A DNA stretch of 22,581 nucleotides, taken from NCBI GenBank assembly GCA_025356765.1, contig JANXRO010000213.1:1-22581 (forward strand), given 5' to 3'. A program made the position numbers and the translations under genes. Source of the DNA: Hyphomicrobiales bacterium. GTDB lineage: Bacteria > Pseudomonadota > Alphaproteobacteria > Rhizobiales > Aestuariivirgaceae. Each line of letters opens with the position of its first letter. Within the stretch, counting starts at the first letter, position 1. The notes under the pieces were generated by a model that ran no database searches, was not told where the DNA came from, and worked only from the letters and a program-made list of their open reading frames with translations. Positions 7,542-16,005 of the stretch are shown here, in pieces.

Positions 7542-8423
7542 TCAATGCTCGATTGAAATCACGTCCACCTTCTGTGTGCTAGTGTGTTTGCCGTGGCTGC
7601 GTAAAACCCCTTTGATCGGGGCAACATCAGCATAGTCTCGGCCACGCGCAATAATCACATGATCTGTTCCTGCCAGTGTTGAGTTGGTGGGGTCATATTC
7701 CATCCAACCCAATTGGCTTCCGCACCAAATCCTAACCCAGGCATGCATCGCGTCTGCACCTTCAAGGCGTTTCTTTCCCGGCGGCGGCTTCGTGCGCAGA
7801 AAACCACTCACGTAACCCGCTGGAATCCCTAAACCACGCAAACACGCAATCATAATATGCGAAAAATCTTGGCACACACCACGCCGACCGTGAAAGGCTT
7901 CTAACATTGGCGTTTCAACTGTTGTCGCTTTCGGATCATATTTAAAATCGCGGTGCAGGCCCTCACCAATTGCCATTACAATTTCTAAAATTGAGAAGTT
8001 GCTCTTCACATGGTTCAAAGCATATTGCGTGGTGGCGTTATCGAGTGGAACGCGCGAAGATGAACCTAGAAAATGATGCGGTGCCCATGCACCCAAACTT
8101 TTATGGGCGCTGATATCATCAATCAATTGCAGAAGTGTGGGAGCGACATATAACTTTGGTTCAACATGAAAACGCTCAACACGAGAATGCACTGAAAAAT
8201 TGATCTTTTTGTGGGCATCAAAAAACGCCAGTTCAACATTGTTGTTGCCAAAAAAATCTTTTTGTAACCGCGATTCAGCGGGCTTTGGCACAACATCTAT
8301 GGCCCCAACCACCTGCCGCTGCTCGCCCGGCAAATCGGCGGGCGCAAGACGGATGATATGCCGGCTGGCACCAGCCGGATGTTCATAATCATAAGCGATA
8401 TTCAGCGTGATATCATAAAGCAT
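7542..8423 (-). CDS. Transglutaminase-like cysteine protease-fold protein
   Basis: A 293-residue protein with a bacterial transglutaminase-like N-terminal beta domain (about 1-90) and a transglutaminase core. The Cys-His-Asp triad is visible as GVCQDF (Cys184), MHAWVRIW (His227) and EYDPTN (Asp244). No signal peptide or membrane segment is seen, so it is probably cytosolic. Bacterial members of this fold usually hydrolyse or transfer peptide and isopeptide bonds. It is the third gene of a minus-strand operon, 11 bp after the ATP-grasp/alpha-E gene. It probably works with that ligase, either trimming or cross-linking a peptide; this role is inferred, not demonstrated. Confidence 0.88.
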   Translation of the reverse strand: MLYDITLNIAYDYEHPAGASRHIIRLAPADLPGEQRQVVGAIDVVPKPAESRLQKDFFGNNNVELAFFDAHKKINFSVHSRVERFHVEPKLYVAPTLLQLIDDISAHKSLGAWAPHHFLGSSSRVPLDNATTQYALNHVKSNFSILEIVMAIGEGLHRDFKYDPKATTVETPMLEAFHGRRGVCQDFSHIMIACLRGLGIPAGYVSGFLRTKPPPGKKRLEGADAMHAWVRIWCGSQLGWMEYDPTNSTLAGTDHVIIARGRDYADVAPIKGVLRSHGKHTSTQKVDVISIEH

Positions 8424-8434
8424 GAAGCCAACCC

Positions 8435-10840
8435 TTATCGCAGATAATTGGCTGTGAGAAGGTTGGAGAGTTGAGCTATTTCTGTTCCCAGCGTGCTTAA
8501 CGTTTCTGTTTCAACTGCCTCTGGCAGCATTACGGTTAAGTTGGTGCGTGTTTTAAGAATAATGCTTTGCAAAGGTGAAAGTTGCGAATTGGCATCCACC
8601 CCCGGAAGAAATGCCATGTGTTCAGAGATCTGATTGATTTGATAAATAACTGAACGCGGGTTCAATGGATCAAGGGCAAGAAGGTCGATTATTGTTGAGC
8701 GATTTGTGGCAACAGCATAACGCTGCCGATGCGTCATGGTGCTGTCTGCCACTTCAACTGCCAAGTCGAGGCTTCCGTCGACGGCGTCATCTTTGGTAAA
8801 AGCCGTCAGCAAAGATACAAGTGAACTTGCTCTTTCCAATGAACGGCCGATGCTGAGAAATCGCCAGCCCATTGATCGATACATATTTTCGTGAACCAAC
8901 CCTGAGAAGCCTGAAAGCTTGCGCAACAGCACACTCATGGCGCGGGCCATGTCATCACCCGGTGTTGCGGTTTTGACCATTTTGCCAACGGTTTTAGATA
9001 GATCATCCAAGGCTAACCAACCGTCCAAAGAAAAGCGATCACGAACATGGCTGGCAGCAGCTGTAGCAGAAGAAAGAGTTTGCACTACGCCAAGGGGCAA
9101 CCCTTTCGATGGATCAGCGCCAATGGTGGTGAGATGTTTGGACACTTGTTTCAGCAGTAGAGTTTCAGCTGAACCGGTTTCAACAAATCGCAAATGAAAG
9201 GCGCGCAACATGCGAATAGTATTTTCGGCACGTTCAACATAGCGGCCCATCCAGAATAAATTATCGGCTGCCCTGCTGGGAAGAACGGCTTGTTGCTGGC
9301 GCACAAAGGGTGCGGAAGGATGTTCCAACATGCTTTCTGTGCGCACTGCCTTTTTGCTGACAATCCAAACATCGGCCGCAGCACCACCGCTTTGCATGGC
9401 GAGAGAAGATGAATTTCCCGCTGGGCCAATCCGCGCAAAGCCACCCGGCATCACCTGCCAGCCTTTGGCTGTGCGCGCCAAAAACACGCGCAAACTCATT
9501 GGATGGGGAGAGAGAACATCATTTTTGAAGGCGGGCGTTGTGGACAGCGTTACAACCTCTTGTGCAACAAGGTGGGCCGCACCTCTATCAATAAACCCCT
9601 CCAAGTGAGAGTCAGCGCCAAATTCCGAGGAATTTTTTGGCGCAGACATATCATCATGGTCCAGAAGAAGTCGCGTGGCAAAGGCATTGCCAATTGTCAT
9701 GCGTGAAGCATTGGCCTTAACGTAGTTTCGCTCAGCCTCTTGGCCACACCACCAGGTTGCCACATTCGGTATGGCCAGTGGCTTTCCCATTAAAGCTTCG
9801 CTGATGCGCGGGAGAAAAGCCAAAAACGCTTTGGTTTCCAGAATACCCGAGCCCAGTGCATTGACCATGGTGATCGTGCCATCGCGCACAGCGCCTAAAA
9901 GCCCTGGTGTTCCAAGGCGAGAGTTCTCGTCAAGCTCCAATGGATCAGCCCATGCCGCATCAAGCCTGCGCCACAAAACGCTGATTGGGCGAAGGCCGGC
10001 CACGGTTCTGACCATCAGCCTTCCATCGCGCACCGTCAGGTCTTCACCTTCCAACAGCATGAGGCCCAGATAACGCGCAATATAGGCGTGTTCATAATAT
10101 GTGTCGTTCATCGGGCCGGGCGTTAGGATACCCACACGGCTATCGTCCTCTGCGCGCAGATCCAACAGCGTGTCGCGAAAGTTTCGAAAAAAGCCTGCCA
10201 GGCGATTGACGTTTGAACGTGCAAAAATATCAGAATAAATTCGCGATGTGGCGATGCGGTTTTCCAACGCAAAGCCAGCACCTGATGGGGCTTGTGTGCG
10301 ATCACCCAAGACCCACCATTGGCCATGCGGTCCGCGCCCAATATCAAACGCCACAAAATGCAAATAATGATCTGACCGTGGTTTTATGCCGACAAGGGGG
10401 CGCAACCATTCTGGATTATCTGCAATAAGACTTGGCGGAATAAATCCGTTGGCCACAAGTGTGTTGTCACCATATAGATCAGCAACAACCTGTTCTAAAA
10501 GTTCAGCTCGTTCACTTAAGCCAGTGTTGATTAGTGCCCATTCGTCTTCATCAATCAAAACGGGCATAGCACTCAAAGGCCAGTCACGGTCGCTTGAACC
10601 TTGCGGGCCATAGCGGCGATAAAAAACGCCCGCGTCACGCAGATATTGTTCACCCCGCGTAATCCGCAGGCTGAGTTCGCTTGGCGACATTGCATCCAAG
10701 GCTGAAAGAAGCCCCGCCCAGACCGGACGGATTTGACCATCCAACCCCATTAATTCATCAGGTGTTCCCTCTAAGGCCTGATATCCCGTCAGCAGACGAG
10801 AAATTGAAGCATTGGGCACTGCATTAGTCTGAACAGGCAT
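8435..10840 (-). CDS. Circularly permuted type 2 ATP-grasp protein fused to an alpha-E domain
   Basis: An 801-residue fusion of two families that are separate genes in many genomes. Residues from about 60 to 480 are the circularly permuted ATP-grasp region (COG2308 type), with GDRTQAPSGAGFALENR at about 179-195 and TPGPMNDTYYEHAYIARYLG as conserved blocks. From about 515 to the C-terminus is the helical alpha-E region (COG2307 type), opening with LPSRAADNLFWMGRYVERAE. ATP-grasp enzymes join a carboxylate to an amine through an acyl phosphate, so a peptide- or amide-forming role is likely; the substrates are unknown. Its start lies 1 bp after the stop of the upstream DUF2126 gene, implying coupled translation and probably a shared complex or pathway. 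Confidence 0.9.
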   Translation of the reverse strand: MPVQTNAVPNASISRLLTGYQALEGTPDELMGLDGQIRPVWAGLLSALDAMSPSELSLRITRGEQYLRDAGVFYRRYGPQGSSDRDWPLSAMPVLIDEDEWALINTGLSERAELLEQVVADLYGDNTLVANGFIPPSLIADNPEWLRPLVGIKPRSDHYLHFVAFDIGRGPHGQWWVLGDRTQAPSGAGFALENRIATSRIYSDIFARSNVNRLAGFFRNFRDTLLDLRAEDDSRVGILTPGPMNDTYYEHAYIARYLGLMLLEGEDLTVRDGRLMVRTVAGLRPISVLWRRLDAAWADPLELDENSRLGTPGLLGAVRDGTITMVNALGSGILETKAFLAFLPRISEALMGKPLAIPNVATWWCGQEAERNYVKANASRMTIGNAFATRLLLDHDDMSAPKNSSEFGADSHLEGFIDRGAAHLVAQEVVTLSTTPAFKNDVLSPHPMSLRVFLARTAKGWQVMPGGFARIGPAGNSSSLAMQSGGAAADVWIVSKKAVRTESMLEHPSAPFVRQQQAVLPSRAADNLFWMGRYVERAENTIRMLRAFHLRFVETGSAETLLLKQVSKHLTTIGADPSKGLPLGVVQTLSSATAAASHVRDRFSLDGWLALDDLSKTVGKMVKTATPGDDMARAMSVLLRKLSGFSGLVHENMYRSMGWRFLSIGRSLERASSLVSLLTAFTKDDAVDGSLDLAVEVADSTMTHRQRYAVATNRSTIIDLLALDPLNPRSVIYQINQISEHMAFLPGVDANSQLSPLQSIILKTRTNLTVMLPEAVETETLSTLGTEIAQLSNLLTANYLR

Positions 10841-10841
10841 T

Positions 10842-13800
10842 TCAAATCCCAGAGGGTCTGCGAAGATCGAGAGTTAGAGGAAAGTCTCGATGTGTCACTT
10901 CATGCGGTGGCACAAAGAAGCCGGGAGTATGACCGCGAGGTTCGAATCGCGCAAGACGCCGTGCATCAGCTTCGTTGCCATTTACCGGAAAAGTATCATA
11001 AGTGCGGCCACCGGGGTGGGCAGCATGGTAAACGCAGCCGCCGATCGAGCGCCCCGTCCACGTATCATAAATATCAAAAGTCAGTGGAGCATTCACGGGC
11101 AACGTTGGATGTAAAGCCTTTACGGGTTGCCACGCTTTAAAACGCACACCAGCAACCGCAACACCGCCGCCGACATTTTTCAGGGGAATAGTTCTGCCAT
11201 TACATGTCACGGTATATCGCTCAGGCGTGGCCGTTGTCAGCTTTACTTGCAGGCGCTCAACCGAGCTATCGGTATAACGCACGGTGCCCCCAATGGCTCC
11301 GGTTTCGCCCAACACATGCCAAGGTTCCAGCGCTTGGCGCAATTCTAAATGTGCGCCTTCATATTCAACTTCACCACAGAATGGAAAACGGAATTCTGCT
11401 TGGGCTTCATACCAATCTTCGCGCATTTTAAAACCGTGCTGGCCCAAGTCACTCAACACATCTCTGAAATCTTCCCAGATGAAATGCGGCAACATGAAAC
11501 GATCATGCAAACTGGTGCCCCAGCGTGTGGCATTGCCTGTAATGGGCGAATGCCAATGGCGTGCGATGATAGCGCGAATGAGAAGCTGTTGCGCCAGACT
11601 CATCCGCGGATCTGGTGGCATTTCAAAGCCGCGAAATTCAACAAGGCCCAAGCGGCCTGTTGGGCCATCTGGCGAATAAAGTTTATCAATGCAAATTTCG
11701 GCGCGGTGGGTGTTGCCTGTGACATCTATCAAAATGTTGCGCAATAAACGATCGACCAGCCACGGCATCGGTGAACTGTCTTGAGGCTTCGGAATTTGCG
11801 CCAAGGCAATTTCCAATTCGTAGAGGCTATCATGGCGCGCTTCATCAATGCGTGGCGCTTGGCTGGTGGGGCCAATGAACAGGCCGGAAAATAAGTAAGA
11901 CAGGCTGGGATGGCGCTGCCAAAAGAGAATTAGGCTTTTCAATAAATCGGGCCGCCGCAAAAACGGGCTGTCCATTGGTGTAGCACCACCAACAACCACA
12001 TGATTGCCGCCGCCTGTTCCCGTGTGGCGACCATCAATCATAAACTTGTCGGCACCCAATCGGGTTTGGCGGGCTTCTTCATAAACCGTCTGGGTGATGT
12101 AAACGCATTCATCCCAATTTGTCGCGGGTTGAATGTTCACTTCAATAACGCCGGGATCAGGTGCCACGCGCACGACATTCATGCGCGGATCTGGCGGTGG
12201 GGCATAGCCTTCAATGTGAACCGGCACGCCGAGCGATTGAGCAGAAGCTTCCGCGGCAGCAACCAATTCAAGATAATCTTCAATGCGCTCGACCGGGGGC
12301 ATGAAAACGCAAAGCCTGCCGTCACGCGGCTCGACTGACATCGCCGTTCGCACCACACCTTCAACATCACCCAGCTTTTGTTCGACGCGATCTTGCACAG
12401 GTTCAGCCGCGGTGAAAGACGCCCTGGCCTGTTCGCGAACAATTTCCGCTTTATCAAAATCCGGCAAATCACCACGCGCAACGGTGGGATCAGCGATGTG
12501 AGTATAGGGATATTCAGAAGGCGGAACATGCGGCAAAGTTCCAAGTGGCAGGCGATATCCCACAGGGCTGTCTCCGGCCACCAGAAAGATATGACCTCGC
12601 CGCGTTTTCCATTTTTCAGATCGCCACTTCACTCCGCTTGCCTTCGACTGCCAGCGTTGCACTGGCAAAATATAACCCGATGGATTGGTCAATCCCCGTT
12701 CAAAAACACGTGCAATGCGGTTGCGCTCTTCGGGGTCTTTCAGTTTGGAGTTTTGCGGCGTTACGTTGTCGGGCAGGTTGCCTTCTTTTACAATCCATTC
12801 GGCCGGGTCTTCATATGCGGCGGTTACGAACGTGGCTTCTACTCCAAGTGCGGAAGCAATACCTTTCAGCAGGCTTTCGGCCAAGGCTGGTGTGGCGTGG
12901 GTGTCTTCGCCTTCTTTGGCAATCAAACCAACATCAGACCAAATGGGTTTTTCATCGCGTCGCCAATAGAGCGAAAATGTCCAGCGTGGCAGCGTTTCAC
13001 CGGGATACCATTTGCCTTGGCCGTAATGTAAAAAACCACCCGGTGCAAAACGATCGCGAAGGCGGCGGATTAACTTATCTGCAAGCCCGCGCTTGGTAGG
13101 GCCAACAGCATCAATGTTCCATTCTTCCGCTTCAAAATCATCGATGGAAACAAATGTGGGCTCGCCCCCCATGGTGAGGCGCACGTCGCCCTTATTCAGG
13201 GAAGCGTCAACATCGTGGCCAAGTTTTAAAAGCTGTGCCCAGGCATCTTCCGAGAATGGTTTGGTAATGCGCGGATGTTCTGCCACGCGGTCAACCCGCA
13301 TATCAAAACCAAATTCAACATTGGCAAAACTAGCAGCACCTGAAATAGGCGCTGCATTGCGATAATGCGGCGTTGCCGCCAGCGGGATGTGGCTTTCGCC
13401 CGTTAACAATCCAGACGTTGGGTCAAGCCCGATCCACCCAGCACCCGGAATATAGACTTCAACCCAGGCGTGAAGGTCGGTGAAATCTTTCTCCGTACCT
13501 TTGGGGCCATCAATTGCCACCAAATCTGGCTTCAACTGGATGAGATAGCCCGACACAAAACGCGCCGCAAAACCCAAATGCCGCAGAACCTGCACCAACA
13601 GCCAACTTGAATCCCGGCATGATCCTGTGCCACGTTCAAACGTTTCATCTGGCGTTTGAACGCCGGTTTCCATACGGATCACATAGCCAATATCGCGGGC
13701 CATGCTTGCATTCAGACCAACCAAAAAATCAATCGTGCCAGTTATGCTGCGATCAATATTGGATAAAAAGTTTTGCATTTGCGCACTGGCTGGTTCGGCC

Positions 13801-14156
13801 TCGCGGTAAATTATCAGATCAGGCCTGATGTCTTCTGCATATTCAAACGGCCATTCCTTGGCATATTCTTCAACGAAAAAATCAAACGGATTATACACCG
13901 TCATGTCGGCAACGACGTCCACCTCGATTTTCAATTCCAGCACAGGATTTGGAAACACGTAACGCGCCAGCCAATTGCCGTAAGGGTCCTGCTGATAATT
14001 TACGAAATGATCAGCAGGCGTTACTTTCAGCGAATGGGAGATGACACGGGTTCGACTATGCGGTGCGGGACGCAGACGGACAATTTGGGGGCCAAGTATA
14101 ACTGGTCTGTCATATTTATAATGCGTGAGGTGATGAAGTGCTGCTGTTATTGCCAT
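10842..14156 (-). CDS. Transglutaminase-DUF2126 fusion (putative amidoligase)
   Basis: An 1104-residue protein, the usual size for this family. Residues 1-90 form the transglutaminase N-terminal beta domain. The core has a complete triad: GTGSCRDSSW (Cys180), DLHAWVEVY (His229) and LDPTSG (Asp245). From about 300 to the end is DUF2126, a family annotated as a putative amidoligase. Its conserved blocks include MGGEPTFVSIDD near 330, TGTGGGNHVVVGG near 716-728 and VEFRGFEMPPDPRM near 838-851; the last resembles the substrate-binding strands of glutamate-cysteine-ligase-like enzymes. One chain thus carries a bond-breaking or bond-exchanging module and a possible bond-forming module. It is the first gene of the three-gene operon, with TAGGG as ribosome site and a leader hairpin just upstream. 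Confidence 0.9.
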   Translation of the reverse strand: MAITAALHHLTHYKYDRPVILGPQIVRLRPAPHSRTRVISHSLKVTPADHFVNYQQDPYGNWLARYVFPNPVLELKIEVDVVADMTVYNPFDFFVEEYAKEWPFEYAEDIRPDLIIYREAEPASAQMQNFLSNIDRSITGTIDFLVGLNASMARDIGYVIRMETGVQTPDETFERGTGSCRDSSWLLVQVLRHLGFAARFVSGYLIQLKPDLVAIDGPKGTEKDFTDLHAWVEVYIPGAGWIGLDPTSGLLTGESHIPLAATPHYRNAAPISGAASFANVEFGFDMRVDRVAEHPRITKPFSEDAWAQLLKLGHDVDASLNKGDVRLTMGGEPTFVSIDDFEAEEWNIDAVGPTKRGLADKLIRRLRDRFAPGGFLHYGQGKWYPGETLPRWTFSLYWRRDEKPIWSDVGLIAKEGEDTHATPALAESLLKGIASALGVEATFVTAAYEDPAEWIVKEGNLPDNVTPQNSKLKDPEERNRIARVFERGLTNPSGYILPVQRWQSKASGVKWRSEKWKTRRGHIFLVAGDSPVGYRLPLGTLPHVPPSEYPYTHIADPTVARGDLPDFDKAEIVREQARASFTAAEPVQDRVEQKLGDVEGVVRTAMSVEPRDGRLCVFMPPVERIEDYLELVAAAEASAQSLGVPVHIEGYAPPPDPRMNVVRVAPDPGVIEVNIQPATNWDECVYITQTVYEEARQTRLGADKFMIDGRHTGTGGGNHVVVGGATPMDSPFLRRPDLLKSLILFWQRHPSLSYLFSGLFIGPTSQAPRIDEARHDSLYELEIALAQIPKPQDSSPMPWLVDRLLRNILIDVTGNTHRAEICIDKLYSPDGPTGRLGLVEFRGFEMPPDPRMSLAQQLLIRAIIARHWHSPITGNATRWGTSLHDRFMLPHFIWEDFRDVLSDLGQHGFKMREDWYEAQAEFRFPFCGEVEYEGAHLELRQALEPWHVLGETGAIGGTVRYTDSSVERLQVKLTTATPERYTVTCNGRTIPLKNVGGGVAVAGVRFKAWQPVKALHPTLPVNAPLTFDIYDTWTGRSIGGCVYHAAHPGGRTYDTFPVNGNEADARRLARFEPRGHTPGFFVPPHEVTHRDFPLTLDLRRPSGI

Positions 14157-14165
14157 GGTGCCCTA

Positions 14166-14193
14166 TGAAACTTTCATTCGCCCTAAAGTTTCA
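14166..14193. promoter_or_regulatory. Inverted repeat and mini-ORF in the leader of the DUF2126 operon
   Basis: TGAAACTTT and AAAGTTTCA are perfect 9-bp arms separated by 10 bp, starting 9 bp upstream of the DUF2126 ATG. In the minus-strand transcript this is a 9-bp hairpin directly before the TAGGG ribosome site. The loop holds AGGGCGAATG, and that ATG (14177-14175) opens a 4-codon reading frame whose TAG stop overlaps the real ribosome site. It may be a DNA operator or a translational control element. Confidence 0.45.
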
Positions 14194-14264
14194 CATTTCG
14201 CTGCAACGCACAATGAAAATTTAGATGAAGTTATGGTTCATAGCAAAAGCAATGCAATGACGGG

Positions 14265-15638
14265 CTAGACTGCTTGCTGGCCAATCTGTTTTACCAAATC
14301 TTCAGCTGTAAAAGCACTTTTGCCAAAAGCCGCTGCTGTTTCACTATGCACCCAAACGGCAGCAGCAGCCGCTTCAAAAGCCAGCATTCCTTGCGCGAGC
14401 AATCCTGTCACTAAACCTGCCAACACATCACCAGAGCCAGCCGTAGCCAAGGATGGCGGCGCGTTGGTGTTTACAATTGCACGGCCGTCAGGGTGAGCAA
14501 TAACCGTATCTGCACCTTTGAGAATGACGATTGCACCAGAAATTTGCGCCGCCGTTCTGACACGTTCAATTTTTGAATCTGCAATATTCGTTAATGTGCC
14601 AAAAAGTCTGGCAAACTCTCCCTCATGCGGAGTTAAAACAACGGATGCGTTTTTTCTGGTTTTGATCAAATCAAAAAGCACGTGAGGATTTTCGGAAAAA
14701 GAAGTCAGTGCATCGGCATCTAAGACAACGGCGGCTGCACTTGATAAGGCCACTTTCACGTTTTGAATGGTTGCGTCACCAACGCCCGCAGCAGGCCCGA
14801 TGCAAATTGCATTTTTGCGCAGATCTGACAAAATATCAGACAAAGTTTCAGGTGTCGATATTTCTTCCAGCATAATTGCGGTTAGATGATTGGCATGCAC
14901 AGCCAAGGCATCAGCATGGCCCACCAAAGTAACAAGCCCTGCCCCAATTTTCAACGCGGCTTGTGCCGATAGCCGCGAAGCACCTGTCTTAAGCTTGTTG
15001 CCCGAAACCACAACAGCGTGGCCACGGTTGAACTTGTGGCCTTCAGGCGCAGAAGTCGGCAACTGTGGTTTGGAATTTTCCCAAAGCTGAATGTCAATTT
15101 CATCCAAAGTTGCAGCCGAAATGCCAATATCCAAAACAACCGTTTCGCCACATAATTCTCTGCCAGGCAACAACACATGGGCTGGCTTTTTGCGAAAAAA
15201 TGTGATGGTCAAATCCGCTTTAACACATGCTTCGCGTGGTTTTCCGGTTGATCCGTCAAGGCCTGATGGCACATCGACGGCAACAATTGGAACGCCAGCA
15301 GCGTTTATTTCGCTTGCCAATTGAGCTGGAAAATCTTTGTTGAGGCCCGCGCCAAAAAGTGCGTCAACGATAAGTTCGGCGTCGCCCAATTCATTGGAAA
15401 CTGTTACTGGCCATCCCCATGCTTTAAGATAACGTGCCGCCACATGCCCATCTCTGCCGTTATTTCCAGGCCCACATAAAACAACAGTTTTGCGCGCACC
15501 AAATCGGCGCACAACTTCTTCAGCAACTGCACGACCAGCACGATCAATCAATTCTTCAATCTCAATTCCACAACTTTGGTCTACGCGTGACATTTGCGCA
15601 GGTGTGAGTATTTCATTGTTTGCTTTTCTGGCGGACAC
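14265..15638 (-). CDS. nnr: Bifunctional NAD(P)H-hydrate epimerase / ADP-dependent NAD(P)H-hydrate dehydratase
   Basis: This housekeeping repair enzyme restores damaged, hydrated NADH and NADPH. The N-terminal YjeF_N epimerase half (about 1-205) shows CGPGNNGRDG at 55-64, DALFGAGLN and DVPSGLDG. The C-terminal ribokinase-like dehydratase half shows HKFNRGHAVVVSG, IGPAAGVG, LTPHEGEFARLFG, ILKGADTVI and the catalytic ATAGSGDVLAGL motif. At 457 residues it is somewhat shorter than the E. coli protein (about 515) but both halves are intact. The start is a GTG at 15638 with no convincing ribosome site; the next in-frame ATG would remove 15 residues. It is read in the same direction as the DUF2126 operon but separated from it by 108 bp. 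Confidence 0.93.
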   Translation of the reverse strand: MSARKANNEILTPAQMSRVDQSCGIEIEELIDRAGRAVAEEVVRRFGARKTVVLCGPGNNGRDGHVAARYLKAWGWPVTVSNELGDAELIVDALFGAGLNKDFPAQLASEINAAGVPIVAVDVPSGLDGSTGKPREACVKADLTITFFRKKPAHVLLPGRELCGETVVLDIGISAATLDEIDIQLWENSKPQLPTSAPEGHKFNRGHAVVVSGNKLKTGASRLSAQAALKIGAGLVTLVGHADALAVHANHLTAIMLEEISTPETLSDILSDLRKNAICIGPAAGVGDATIQNVKVALSSAAAVVLDADALTSFSENPHVLFDLIKTRKNASVVLTPHEGEFARLFGTLTNIADSKIERVRTAAQISGAIVILKGADTVIAHPDGRAIVNTNAPPSLATAGSGDVLAGLVTGLLAQGMLAFEAAAAAVWVHSETAAAFGKSAFTAEDLVKQIGQQAV

Positions 15639-15676
15639 TTTGGTAACTTGCTTTGATATGATCTAAATATTGATCC

Positions 15677-15705
15677 TGGATAGAATACTAAAGTCATATT
15701 GACAA
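15677..15705 (-). promoter_or_regulatory. Possible sigma-70 promoter for nnr
   Basis: On the minus strand, TTGTCA (15705-15700, 5 of 6 to consensus) is followed after 17 bp by TATCCA (15682-15677, 3 of 6). It would give a leader of about 30 bases before the GTG. The -10 match is weak. Confidence 0.28.
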
Positions 15706-15829
15706 AACCAATCTATTGCCAGCATCGTGATCCGACCTAGGGCTAAACCCAGTTCATGCACAATTGAGTGCTTTGAGATTCGGGCCTTTCAAATTCAAAA
15801 TCTTTCTGTGCTTGATCGACGCCGACGAT

Positions 15830-15848
15830 CTGCCTGTAAAATAGGCAG
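15830..15848 (+). terminator. Short hairpin followed by TTTT
   Basis: CTGCCT and AGGCAG pair around the 7-base loop GTAAAAT and are followed by CCTTTT on the plus strand. It looks like a small rho-independent terminator, but no gene is read into it from the left. It could end an unrecognised short RNA or be incidental. Confidence 0.25.
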
Positions 15849-15921
15849 CCTTTTGAAAATTGTTCGCAATTTAGCCACGCTTAATGCCCCCAGTTCAAAT
15901 ACTCGAATGCTATCTTTGCAG

Positions 15922-15934
15922 TAAAATATTGTTT
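15922..15934 (-). promoter_or_regulatory. IHF-like site upstream of the sigma-54 promoter
   Basis: TAAAATATTGTTT matches the reverse-orientation IHF consensus (YAA-N4-TTGATW) with one mismatch. It lies 40 bp upstream of the -24 element, where IHF commonly bends DNA for enhancer-dependent promoters. The surrounding sequence is AT-rich, so chance is possible. Confidence 0.3.
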
Positions 15935-15973
15935 TCATAGAATTAAGTTGCCCAATTCACAGAACGCGAAGAG

Positions 15974-15990
15974 CTGGCACACCCTTTGCT
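15974..15990 (+). promoter_or_regulatory. Sigma-54 (RpoN) promoter of the ABC transporter operon
   Basis: CTGGCACACCCTTTGCT agrees with the consensus YTGGCACGRNNNTTGCW except at the G and R positions. The invariant GG (15976-15977) and GC (15988-15989) are correctly spaced. The predicted start is near 16001, about 50 bases before the ATG at 16052. Confidence 0.75.
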
Positions 15991-16005
15991 CCGACAGTCT
16001 TAGAA

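Noticed and set aside
12378..13031. Plus-strand open frame of 217 residues inside the DUF2126 gene
   Set aside because: Antisense shadow; the DUF2126 frame carries the conserved family blocks.
15727..15924. 65-residue plus-strand open frame in the nnr-ABC gap
   Set aside because: GTG start, no ribosome site, basic low-complexity composition; the region reads better as regulatory DNA.
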